From: a bacterium D16-51
GTDB lineage: Bacteria > Bacillota > Clostridia > Lachnospirales > Lachnospiraceae
Assembly: GCA_003612285.1 (NCBI GenBank)
Contig: RAYE01000008.1
Location: 50,896-114,895, forward strand
Length of the DNA stretch: 64,000 bases
Reading direction: 5' to 3'
In this document: positions 44,701 through 53,227 of the stretch, piece by piece
Position numbering within the stretch: the stretch's first letter is position 1
Layout: every line of letters starts with the position of its first letter
Program-made: the position numbers and the translations under genes
The notes under the pieces: generated by a model
The model's input: only the letters and a program-made list of their open reading frames with translations
Database searches by the model: none
Told to the model about the DNA's origin: nothing

Positions 44701-47700
44701 TACCGCCCGGTGATTAAGCACACGGCGGGCAATGCCTCCTACACCACCCAGTATTATTCCTTTGTGGCGGCAGGGCAGCCATCGGATAATATTATAGAAG
44801 TGGGAGTTTCCGAGGTAAAGAAATCGGATTTAAAAACCTATACAGTGAAGGGGACATTGGTTTCTAATATTTCCCCAATCAGGCAGAATGGCATGGCGGT
44901 GAAGAAGCTTCCAGTAACCGGCTACACAATGTCGGTGGGGACAGGGACCCAAAGCATCGGTACAAACAAGAAGACAGGGGAAGTCACGATACAGCCTGAC
45001 AGCGCGATTAGTACCACCAATGACGACGGTGAGTACACCTTAAGCGGTATCACAGGCGTACCCGGAGACAAAATTCCAGTGTGCATTACCAACGGAATTG
45101 TCAATGGGCAGGTAGTGGATGTGGTACTGGCAAACGGTTCCAAAGAACCGGATGGTTCTTATCTGGTAAGGAAGCAGACGACAGAGATTTCCTATCCTTA
45201 TGGCGCGCCAAGTGTGACTGGCATAGACTACACTTATAGCAAGAAGGAGAGTCTGCAGAAGCAGGGAGGAAATACTGCCAGTACAGTACATATTCTTGAT
45301 GATACCTTTATTATTACTGCCACGGTAAATAATGCCGGCAGGGTGGTAAAGGAGGCTGTCTTTACGGTGTACCATTATGGACGGGATAATTCTTATGATG
45401 AGTACAGAGTAGCAACAAATCCTCAAAACAAAAATACCTATGAGTGTAAGATACCGAAAATGTCAGAAGCTTTTCACAATGGAGACGGCATTAAAGTGCA
45501 TCTGGTAGACAGCGAGAACCAGACTCTTGAGGTAGGGAAATATGATGAAGACGGCAATCCGATTACTGATGACGATGGAAATTTTGTCCAGGGGCAGCAG
45601 GTTGCCATTGAGTATCCGGACAGAGATACCGGGCTTACCTTCTATACGGAGAATGAGAAAGTAGCCCCACAGACATTTGATTTGGAAAGTTCTCAGGCGG
45701 TGGATGTTCCTTTAATCGGAAGCGCTACGGGAAATACCGGTTCAGGGCTTTTAACATTCGGTAAAACGGACTGGCCGGGCAAAACAGGCTATACCTTGCA
45801 GATTGGCGCGGATGCCCTGTTCAACACGAAGGGCACGCCATCCACTATGGATAAGGTAAATGGTTATCAGAATATGCACACTGCGGGCAAACAGATTGCC
45901 AGCTATAATAATGAGGCTGATGCGGCTGATAAGGAGTTAGCGAATCTCAATGCAGAGGATTTTATCTTTAAAATGAGCGACGGCTCATTGCTTGGCGCAA
46001 CGGGAATGGAGGAGGAAAATGAGCAGGGGGATACCCTGAGGGCCTTTAATAATCTGCTGGATGAAAAAGAATTGATGCAGGAATCGCTTGAAACGATGAA
46101 AAATGATGCCACCAGCAAGGCGAAGAAAGCGAAGGCGGGCCTGAATAAAGAGGGCACATGGAGCGTTGACGCTGCATTGGTGCTTGCCTTTGATTTTGTC
46201 AAGATTCCGGATACGGACGAATATGTATTCTCCTGTGGTACGGTTGCCATAGGTGGAACGTTTAACTTTAATAAGACGAAGTACACGGTTATATCTTCGG
46301 TTCCCGCCTTTATCAATTTCTCTGCTACTTTGCAGAACAATATTATGTTCGCTTACCCTACGCCGGAGGGCGCTTATGCTTTGGAATCAGGAGAGTTTGA
46401 CGGATATGTGGGGAATCTGGCAGACAGGCTTTCCAACCCAACCGCAAGCGCTAACCTGATGATATCAGGGAAGGTACAGGTAGGCGTCGGCATGTGCGGC
46501 GTTCTCTCAGCAAGGGGATATGCTTCTATCAAACTGCAGTTTGATATACCGCCATCTAAACTACAGTTTGATATGCCGTCACCAAGTCCAGTTTCAGAGG
46601 GAGGATTCTTGATTAACGCTACGGGCGGCGTGGGATTTGACCTGCTGATTATTTCAATCAATTTTGATCTTGTCAATGCAACCTGGGGCTTTGGCACTCT
46701 GGAAAGCAAGACAAAATTTGATTTCTTTGGCGGTATGTTGTCCGCAGATACAAAGGGCAGCGCAAAGAAGACCAGTGCAAAGAAGGGCGTTGTTGCTGGA
46801 GGGGACACCCTTCTTAAGACAATTGGTGAGAGCGAGAGGGTGGTAATGCATCCATATTCCGGCGGAACGTCTGATATGGGCAGTTTTGGAAAGAACAGTA
46901 CGGATGGGCGGAAAAAGGCAACGTTAGCTGCTGTGTCAGTTGATACACTGTTAGAAAATGCTGCCGAGCGTACCCGTCCGCAGATTATCCCACTGGATGG
47001 CGGCAAAAAGATGGTAGTATTTCTTGCCAACAGGGCAAGTGATAAAGAACATGATACTGTGTTAAATTATTCTGTCTTTGACGGCAGGAATTGGTCTGTG
47101 CCAAAAGCGGTTGCGGAGGATGGCACCACAGATTCCACCCCTGATATCATAAGGGCAGGGAATAAGGTGATTATTGCCTGGGCAGATGCCAACAGGGAAT
47201 TTGCCAGTGAAGAAAAGACATTTGATATGTTAAACGCTATGGGGATTTCCGCTGCTATATATGATATTGCCAGCGGCCAGATGGGAGAGGAGGTTTCATT
47301 GGCAGATGATAAGTATTTCAATCTGTCGCCGAAACTGAATCTTGATGGCACAAAGGTTTACTGCAGCTATATGAAGCGCGACCTGTCAGAAATGAAAGCG
47401 GAAGATGACTTGACGAACTTTAAGGATTATTATTCTACAATGGCATATGTGGCGTATGATTATAATGATGCCAAGAGGGAAGAAGAAGAGTTAATTTCCA
47501 TCAAACATGACAAAATAAAAGACCCTCTTGTACTGGACTATACGTCCTGCACAACTGTAGTAAATAAAAAGTCTTACATGCTTGCTACCTACACGGTGGA
47601 TGAGGATGAAAATCTTGAGACCAACGAGGACAGGGAGCTTTTCCTTGCCATTACGAATCTGACAGATGGCAGGAGTTACTATCCGATTCAGATCTCCCAT

Positions 47701-49929
47701 GACAAGGTGGCGCAGGCGAATCCACAGCTTACCGATATAGACGGCAAAGTATACCTGACCTGGCTGGAGAATGGCTATATTTTCCATATCTTTGACGCTT
47801 CTAATCTGCTGGAAGCGCTCTTTGACGAGAGCAATATAGAAATAGAAGTCAGCAAAGATGATGAAAGTACAGGGACAGAGAAGTTTACCATTGATAAGTC
47901 GAAATATATCAATGGATATATGACAGAACAAAGTGACAACAAGGACTGGTATAAGAAGACGGCAGCAGAGCTTGGCATGGATGGGAAGTATTATGAGGAC
48001 AGCCTTTATGAGGAGCTTACAAAAGGAAGCATCTATTCAGAGTCTGCGAATCTCAGCCAGAATGAGGATGTCCAGACCAGCATTGGCAATTACAAGCTGG
48101 TGACAAATGGGGATGATATTTACATTTTCTTTACAGACAGCGCAGCCGATGAAAATACGGCAGATTCTCCGGCAAGCGTAGAAATTTATGGCGTGCGGTA
48201 CCAGAGGATGCTAGAAGAAGATACGAAGGATGACAGTAAGGATTCTTTTGAGGGTCTGCAGAATGATAAGGAAGTATGGGGATTTGGAAAGGCAGTACAG
48301 ATTACCGATTCAGGCAAGGTGATTGATGAACTGGATTTGTATATGACAAAAGACAGCCGTGTCCATGCTGTGTCAAACTACTTCGACCAGTGGATTGACG
48401 GGAAAGGGCAGATTCAGTATAGCAAGAATAACCTGGTGGAAATTGAGTTTGAGACAAAGAATTCCATAGAGGTACGAGGCGGGCTGATTAACATTCCTAT
48501 CCGGCTTGTGGCAGGGGACACAGAGAATATTTCTTTCGCTGTGGAAAATGCAGGCCTTTTGCCATCAAAGGGATTTGACTATCAGGTAGTACAGGTGACA
48601 GACGGCGTGGAGACAGAGATTGCAAAGGAACATCTGGACGCTGTATTAAATGCAGGAGAGAGCATGGAACTTACCGTGCCATGGACGGTTCCTGGAAACA
48701 TCTCCGGCACAGAAATCAAGGTGACGGTGACAGAGACAGGCGTTGACAGGGGGACTCCGTATAAGATAAGCCGTAAGGTGCCATACAGGAGTAAGCTTTC
48801 CTTTGGAGAGACACAGGTGCTCTGGGATGGACAGAAACCTTATGTGAGCACAATCGTGAAAAATATTGGCAATGCGGCTTCTAAGGCATATGAAGGTGTG
48901 CTTGCTGCTGTTGATGAAGATGGTAACGAAAAGACAATTTATCAGAACTTTGACCTTACAGCGTTGGCTTCCGGGGAGGAAAAGGAACTTACCCTTCCGT
49001 TTACCCCGAATATAGAGGACTTTAACAGCTTAGGCATCATTAAGTTAGTGCTGAAGGCAAAAGAAGGCAAAAAAACTGTGGTTGAGGCTGCTACGCAGTT
49101 CGTTTCTTCCCTGCCGGTATGCGCACGTATTAATGATGGGAAGAAGTTAAAGCTGAAAGTGAATGGAAAGTCAAAACTTGAGACGGTAGCTGCACCTTGG
49201 AACCGTATCGCAGGGGATGTGAAGTATGCTTCCGAGAACCCTGAGATAGCATCAGTAGGAGATGACGGAGAAGTAATCGCCAATCAGAATGGGGAAACTA
49301 CGATTCATGCTTACTATCCGGACACAGGCGTCAGTGCAAGCATCCCTGTCGAGGTATCAGGAAAAGCGGCTGCTGAGGGAACCAGTAAAATTAAAGCTTC
49401 CAAGTCTTCTATTGTGGCAGCGGCAGGAAAGGCAAAGACAGTGAAGTTTACTGTTACAAAGGATGCTTCCGCTTCCAAGGCGGCAGCAGTAAAAGCTTCT
49501 GTCTCTGACAAGAAGGTTATTTCCAAGGTTTCAGTAAGTGGCAGCAAGGTAAAAATTACCGTGGCAAAGAAGGCCGTAAAGGGCGCGTCGGCAACGGTAA
49601 CGCTGACTTCTGTAAATGCAGCCGGAAAGACTGTAAAGGCTAAGATAAAAGTGACCGTGCAGAATAAGACAAAGGAGCTGGCTGCAAAGAAATCACTGAC
49701 AGTAAAGAAGGGCAAAAAGGGAAATATTACCCTGGATGTAACTGCCCAGAACAACAAGAAACCTGCCACCGATACGGTGAGCATCAGCGCAAAAAAGGTT
49801 TCCCTTGTGAAGTACTCTATAAAAAAGGGGAAGGTTACCCTTACTCTGAAAGGGGAAAAGAAGGGAACAGAAAAAATAACCGTAAAGATGGGCTCTAAAA
49901 AAGTAAGACTTACTGTTAAAGTGAGTTAA
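41797..49929 (+). CDS. Giant secreted multidomain protein (Calx-beta / Ig-like)
   Basis: A 2710-residue protein. A basic N terminus and hydrophobic core (KRLLCSVLCMAMITQPGAGYVTAKA) form the signal peptide. Residues about 230-300 resemble a Calx-beta unit (TVRFSILEDDESEGTEGFTLVLANPDG ... VSIQDDDKR), with a second partial unit after it. The middle holds long beta-rich segments, and about 1730-2050 has propeller-like repeats (NYSVFDGRNWSVPKAVAEDGTTDSTPDIIRAGNKVIIAWAD). The end has a Big2-like Ig domain (KYASENPEIASVGDDGEVIANQNGETTIHAYYPD) and Lys/Val-rich repeats. No LPxTG anchor is visible. GAGAGGAGG precedes the ATG. It may be a surface scaffold; nothing shows a catalytic role. Confidence 0.8.
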   Translation: MSKKTNRRKRLAHRHFAVNTGKRLLCSVLCMAMITQPGAGYVTAKAEEPPMYLDSSRIEQDKLPEGDLLYFGTASANLPETGEYAVKIFREGNLDKKVSVDIHTVDMTAAYGEDYELNEKDVENLKTTGEKKTILEKYVKGQEITTVSEEETGKLSLEQKPDTEEETETAKEVSLFDGKKKETAASTSSLAAKKEEQTGEDTREVSETEEVSEEQQGFMDAIMDSLATDAMENLLPSSTSMVTFEKGQSEKTVRFSILEDDESEGTEGFTLVLANPDGAEVYEVGSMGVSIQDDDKRVKSEVSFSKSQYNSKDGKVTLTVKRTGAEYSVCEMRLMTSQDTASAGKNYEEKNETIAFAPYEMEKDIEMEVSGEGKFSVLLSEFQACTEGKHSKAVVNIQGENAYGAAKKGASSKGSAPSKKIVRKKAEDNTKSFDITIDEHPYKVEYTMGENTGKILDESYNPAVEAGVYYFSLDPAHGGNFNYGYFGGSKPNCFGNRKSEYVYDTKTTDTMDNNFGKVEYYHSTTWCNGWAAAKSGNFIPGLYFQYLTPDWHSKSSFGGGQLAKFVTDGTTAVSGQFDRQQDNAVRKNTSDQNLKVEVYACDEESDKTPKSFLRFYGVCAMYRKLNMKVENPAAKTYLNGSDSEISMTPADMSVKCGAQPDPLKSGSSTRDVYANLSPDDTNFVFSVGNMSLNNQNGIYAYINGYEITLDPGKAEDRVKVNYPQDFTKYLNNEVNKSSHKANLDFSRSAVDAEIKKIEQNLGTVPYDAYFFAWINSIQKDTANDGKGYRQNLVFKPKMEYYDVEVEVLAPTTGKKTVDDAAHFTDANLKDKGTKTYHAGDTLDLSVACDNTDKYTIVGYQVSDNGGIDYNTITDTKNLFLQYNKKYKIRPVVSENSNAVEVRLSKDAESRFEIEGLIPQSKLKGTEFAGKNILNLNPKESTVKKMAEPEAGKEYTVRVLVKEEDSTYAYRPVIKHTAGNASYTTQYYSFVAAGQPSDNIIEVGVSEVKKSDLKTYTVKGTLVSNISPIRQNGMAVKKLPVTGYTMSVGTGTQSIGTNKKTGEVTIQPDSAISTTNDDGEYTLSGITGVPGDKIPVCITNGIVNGQVVDVVLANGSKEPDGSYLVRKQTTEISYPYGAPSVTGIDYTYSKKESLQKQGGNTASTVHILDDTFIITATVNNAGRVVKEAVFTVYHYGRDNSYDEYRVATNPQNKNTYECKIPKMSEAFHNGDGIKVHLVDSENQTLEVGKYDEDGNPITDDDGNFVQGQQVAIEYPDRDTGLTFYTENEKVAPQTFDLESSQAVDVPLIGSATGNTGSGLLTFGKTDWPGKTGYTLQIGADALFNTKGTPSTMDKVNGYQNMHTAGKQIASYNNEADAADKELANLNAEDFIFKMSDGSLLGATGMEEENEQGDTLRAFNNLLDEKELMQESLETMKNDATSKAKKAKAGLNKEGTWSVDAALVLAFDFVKIPDTDEYVFSCGTVAIGGTFNFNKTKYTVISSVPAFINFSATLQNNIMFAYPTPEGAYALESGEFDGYVGNLADRLSNPTASANLMISGKVQVGVGMCGVLSARGYASIKLQFDIPPSKLQFDMPSPSPVSEGGFLINATGGVGFDLLIISINFDLVNATWGFGTLESKTKFDFFGGMLSADTKGSAKKTSAKKGVVAGGDTLLKTIGESERVVMHPYSGGTSDMGSFGKNSTDGRKKATLAAVSVDTLLENAAERTRPQIIPLDGGKKMVVFLANRASDKEHDTVLNYSVFDGRNWSVPKAVAEDGTTDSTPDIIRAGNKVIIAWADANREFASEEKTFDMLNAMGISAAIYDIASGQMGEEVSLADDKYFNLSPKLNLDGTKVYCSYMKRDLSEMKAEDDLTNFKDYYSTMAYVAYDYNDAKREEEELISIKHDKIKDPLVLDYTSCTTVVNKKSYMLATYTVDEDENLETNEDRELFLAITNLTDGRSYYPIQISHDKVAQANPQLTDIDGKVYLTWLENGYIFHIFDASNLLEALFDESNIEIEVSKDDESTGTEKFTIDKSKYINGYMTEQSDNKDWYKKTAAELGMDGKYYEDSLYEELTKGSIYSESANLSQNEDVQTSIGNYKLVTNGDDIYIFFTDSAADENTADSPASVEIYGVRYQRMLEEDTKDDSKDSFEGLQNDKEVWGFGKAVQITDSGKVIDELDLYMTKDSRVHAVSNYFDQWIDGKGQIQYSKNNLVEIEFETKNSIEVRGGLINIPIRLVAGDTENISFAVENAGLLPSKGFDYQVVQVTDGVETEIAKEHLDAVLNAGESMELTVPWTVPGNISGTEIKVTVTETGVDRGTPYKISRKVPYRSKLSFGETQVLWDGQKPYVSTIVKNIGNAASKAYEGVLAAVDEDGNEKTIYQNFDLTALASGEEKELTLPFTPNIEDFNSLGIIKLVLKAKEGKKTVVEAATQFVSSLPVCARINDGKKLKLKVNGKSKLETVAAPWNRIAGDVKYASENPEIASVGDDGEVIANQNGETTIHAYYPDTGVSASIPVEVSGKAAAEGTSKIKASKSSIVAAAGKAKTVKFTVTKDASASKAAAVKASVSDKKVISKVSVSGSKVKITVAKKAVKGASATVTLTSVNAAGKTVKAKIKVTVQNKTKELAAKKSLTVKKGKKGNITLDVTAQNNKKPATDTVSISAKKVSLVKYSIKKGKVTLTLKGEKKGTEKITVKMGSKKVRLTVKVS

Positions 49930-49987
49930 GTAGATATCCATAGAAGTGCGGCATAGATAGGAGAGCAGCGGGAAGGAGAATGTAAAA

Positions 49988-52597
49988 GTGGAGGCAACTG
50001 GTTATTTAGAACTGACGATTGTATTTGTCACATTGATTTTCAGTGTAATCAGCATTGCAGGAAGTGTGGTTTTCAGGCTGTATTATCACAGGAAAATTGA
50101 TTTGGAATATTTGGGCTGGGGGATATTGCTTAGCGCTATCTGGAATCTTACAAACTCCCATGCAGGACAGGCGTTGTTTCGCAACTCCCCTGCAGTGACA
50201 GATATTGCCTTTTTCATTATGCTTCTGCTGCCGCTGCCCTTCCTGTTCTATATGGATGAGGTGCAGAGGGGGCGGTATCATAGCTGGTACAGGATTGCGG
50301 AGATTCTTTTAGCAGTTGAATGTATTGTATTTTCAGGGATGAATTATTTTCAGCTACGTGATTTCGCGGACAATATTTTACCGATTATGGCCTGCTTCCT
50401 GCTGTTCGTACTTGTGGTAGCTGGTACAATTTTGTCTGATATTTTTCATGGATATATCAGGGAGTATTTTGTTGTTGCCGCCGGGATGATCTGCATATGG
50501 AGCGCCATACTTGTCAGGATTGTTTCTTATATCCAGAGAGGCAGCGTCAAGAGTGATGCAGTGCTGCCGGCAGGGTTAATTGTCCTTTTGGTGTTAGCAT
50601 CTGCCAACACGGTTACTAGGCTGGTAAATATGGAGAGAAAGCGGCAGCAGGCTTTGATGGCAAGCGAGGCGAAGGGGAAGTTTCTTGCTAATATGTCCCA
50701 TGAAATCAGGACGCCCATTAATGCAGTCCTTGGAATGAATGAAATGATTCTTAGGGAGTGTACTGATGCGGCAGTACGGGAATATGCGCTGGATATCCAG
50801 AATGCCGGACAGAGCCTTTTAGCGCTGGTGAATGACATTCTGGATTTATCCAAAATAGAATCCGGGAAGCTGGAAGTCCTTCCGGAAGAATATGATTTAA
50901 GCAGCCTGCTTCACGACATTATGAACATGATTACGATGAAGGCAAAGGACAAGGGGCTTGCTGTGGAACTGTCTGTCGATGAAAACCTGCCTTCCAGGTT
51001 TTGGGGAGATGATATCAGGCTCCGCCAGATATTAGTAAATATTATGAATAATGCGGTGAAGTATACAGAAAAAGGCAGCGTGACATTAACGGTAACTGGT
51101 ACAGAAGCGGTAACTGACAGCGTAAGCCAGAGCGGTTCTGAAAATAGCATGCCGCCAAAAGATGCTGTCTGTTTACTGACCTTTCAGGTAAAGGACACAG
51201 GGATTGGCATACGGCAGGAGGATCTTGCGAAATTATTCCAGGAATTTCAGCGGATTGAGGAAGACCGGAACCGGAATATCGAGGGGACCGGCCTGGGAAT
51301 GAGTATTACTACGCAGCTTTTGGAATTGATGGGAAGCAAATTGGAGGTGGAGAGTGTTTATGGAAAAGGATCTGCCTTCTATTTTACGTTGGAGCAGAAG
51401 GTTATGGATACAGCCCCGATTGGAAATCTGGGAGAGAGGATTAAAAAAAGGGCGGCAGAGTATTCCTATCAGGCGGTATTTACCGCGCCGGATGCACGGG
51501 TGCTGGTGGTGGATGACAATTCCGTAAACCGTAAGGTTTTTACAAACCTTTTGAAAGCAACGAAGGTGGTGATTGACGAAGCGGCGGGAGGCATGGAATG
51601 TATCAGGCTGGCAGGGGAAAAGCAATATGATGTTATTTTTCTGGATCACATGATGCCTGACTTAAATGGAATTGAGACACTGCATAGGTTAAGAAAGCTT
51701 GAAAACTGTCCATGCCATGCTGCCCCAGTAATTGCGTTGACGGCAAATGCCGTTTCCGGTGCAAAGGAAATGTATCTAAAGGAGGGGTTTGACGGGTTCC
51801 TTTCTAAGCCGATTATCCCGGATAAACTAGAAAAAATGCTGATGCAGATGCTTCCGGAAAATAAGGTGGTATATGAAGAAACAGCAGATGATTCCCTGGA
51901 GGGGATGGACAGCTTTGGAAAAACGGAGATGAGACAGCCAGGGGAAAATGGAAAGGCAGAAGATTTTCCGCCATTAGATGGGATAGATTGGGAATATGCC
52001 CTGATGCATTTAAAGGATGCAGATATTTTAAAAGATACAGTAGAGCAGTTCTATTTGGCAATGGACAGGGAAGCAGAAGACCTGGAGCAGTTCTTTCAGA
52101 TGGTTTCGGAGACATCAGGAGAACAGCAAAAAAAGGCGATGGAGCAGTATGAAGTTAAAGTGCACGCGATGAAGAGCAATTCTGCGATGATTGGCGCAGT
52201 GCCGCTGTCCGGCGTGGCAAAGATGTTAGAATATGCCGCAAGGGATGGGGAAACAGAGGTTCTTTTGGTGGTGACGCCGGTATTCCTGAATGAGTGGAAG
52301 AAAATGAAAACAATATTAGGGAATTGTGTGGATTCTGGCAGGGAAGATGATGCAGCCGGCGGGCTGCCGGCGGATTGGAATGAGGTGGTTCAGGGACTGC
52401 GTCAGATTGTGGACGCTATGAAGGATATGGATATTGATACGGCAGATGAAAGTATGGGACAGATAAAGAAATATCAATTTCCGGAACAGATGAAACCCCT
52501 TGTTGATCAGCTTAGCCTTGCTGTCCTTGACATAGATGTGGTGCAGGCAGAGGAACGGGTGGAGGAACTGGTAAAAATGATTGGAAACTATAAATAG
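49988..52597 (+). CDS. Hybrid sensor histidine kinase with receiver and HPt domains
   Basis: An 869-residue protein. Residues 1-215 contain about seven membrane helices with a short extracellular face. Then come HisKA (FLANMSHEIRTPINAVLGMNEMI, His238), HATPase (NNAVKYTEKGS; GTGLGMSITTQLLELMGS), a receiver (VLVVDDNSVNRKVF ... FLDHMMPDLNG, Asp553) and a C-terminal HPt (VHAMKSNSAMIGA, His726). This makes a His-Asp-His relay that can hand phosphate to a separate receiver. The next gene is such a receiver, 42 bp away. GTG start; GGAAGGAGA upstream. Confidence 0.92.
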   Translation: MEATGYLELTIVFVTLIFSVISIAGSVVFRLYYHRKIDLEYLGWGILLSAIWNLTNSHAGQALFRNSPAVTDIAFFIMLLLPLPFLFYMDEVQRGRYHSWYRIAEILLAVECIVFSGMNYFQLRDFADNILPIMACFLLFVLVVAGTILSDIFHGYIREYFVVAAGMICIWSAILVRIVSYIQRGSVKSDAVLPAGLIVLLVLASANTVTRLVNMERKRQQALMASEAKGKFLANMSHEIRTPINAVLGMNEMILRECTDAAVREYALDIQNAGQSLLALVNDILDLSKIESGKLEVLPEEYDLSSLLHDIMNMITMKAKDKGLAVELSVDENLPSRFWGDDIRLRQILVNIMNNAVKYTEKGSVTLTVTGTEAVTDSVSQSGSENSMPPKDAVCLLTFQVKDTGIGIRQEDLAKLFQEFQRIEEDRNRNIEGTGLGMSITTQLLELMGSKLEVESVYGKGSAFYFTLEQKVMDTAPIGNLGERIKKRAAEYSYQAVFTAPDARVLVVDDNSVNRKVFTNLLKATKVVIDEAAGGMECIRLAGEKQYDVIFLDHMMPDLNGIETLHRLRKLENCPCHAAPVIALTANAVSGAKEMYLKEGFDGFLSKPIIPDKLEKMLMQMLPENKVVYEETADDSLEGMDSFGKTEMRQPGENGKAEDFPPLDGIDWEYALMHLKDADILKDTVEQFYLAMDREAEDLEQFFQMVSETSGEQQKKAMEQYEVKVHAMKSNSAMIGAVPLSGVAKMLEYAARDGETEVLLVVTPVFLNEWKKMKTILGNCVDSGREDDAAGGLPADWNEVVQGLRQIVDAMKDMDIDTADESMGQIKKYQFPEQMKPLVDQLSLAVLDIDVVQAEERVEELVKMIGNYK

Positions 52598-52639
52598 TTA
52601 ATTATGTACTGTTTCTTAGTGGATAGGAGGGAATGAAAT

Positions 52640-53020
52640 ATGAAGAAACCAGAAAAGAAAAAGATTATGTTAGTTGATGATTCTTCCGTTATGCTTAGGA
52701 ATATTAAGAATATTTTAGATCGGAAATATGAGGTTTTTCTTACAACTTCCGGGCGGCAGGCACTAAAAGCTATCCCGGAGAAGGAACCAGACGTGGTGGT
52801 GCTGGATTATAAAATGCCAGATTTAGATGGAAGAGCCGTGTTTGAAGAAATGCAGAAGGATGAATATATGAAGACAGTTCCTGTGATTTTTCTGACAAGC
52901 GTATCGGACAGCAAAACGATCCAATCTATATTGGCATTAAGGCCTGCCGGTTACATTTTAAAACCGCCGGATAAGGATAAGGTGCTGGAAGTGATTCAGG
53001 AAGCTTTGAAAAAGAAATAG
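52640..53020 (+). CDS. Single-domain response regulator
   Basis: A 126-residue stand-alone receiver (IMLVDDSSVMLRNIKNILD; acceptor Asp56 in VVVLDYKMPDLDG; FLTSVSD; YILKPPDKDKVL). It lacks an output domain, so it must act by protein contact or as a phosphate shuttle. The likely donor is the HPt domain of the upstream kinase. A 207-bp spacer with a small inverted repeat separates it from NRPS 2. Confidence 0.93.
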   Translation: MKKPEKKKIMLVDDSSVMLRNIKNILDRKYEVFLTTSGRQALKAIPEKEPDVVVLDYKMPDLDGRAVFEEMQKDEYMKTVPVIFLTSVSDSKTIQSILALRPAGYILKPPDKDKVLEVIQEALKKK

Positions 53021-53158
53021 CGCAGGTATCACAAACCTTGGGCTGTTAATAGGGGAACAAAAAGTTCAAATTATGCCTTAAAAAGTGCGATGTATACCAG
53101 GCCGCTTGCTTTTGGCATTCTGCCAGATTAACATAAATACAAAAAAGATTGAGGATAG

Positions 53159-53213
53159 GGAACTATAGAAAAGTAACTGACGCAGATTGCGCAGGATGTT
53201 TTTCTGCAGTTCC
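53159..53213. repeat. 55-bp inverted repeat with GGAACT termini
   Basis: GGAACTATAGAAAAG at the left pairs with TTTTTCTGCAGTTCC at the right (12 of 15). It sits 15 bp before the NRPS 2 start. The ends resemble those of the MITE at 21352, so it may be a short family member. It could also weaken or time translation of NRPS 2. Confidence 0.55.
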
Positions 53214-53227
53214 TAAAGCAAAGGATA

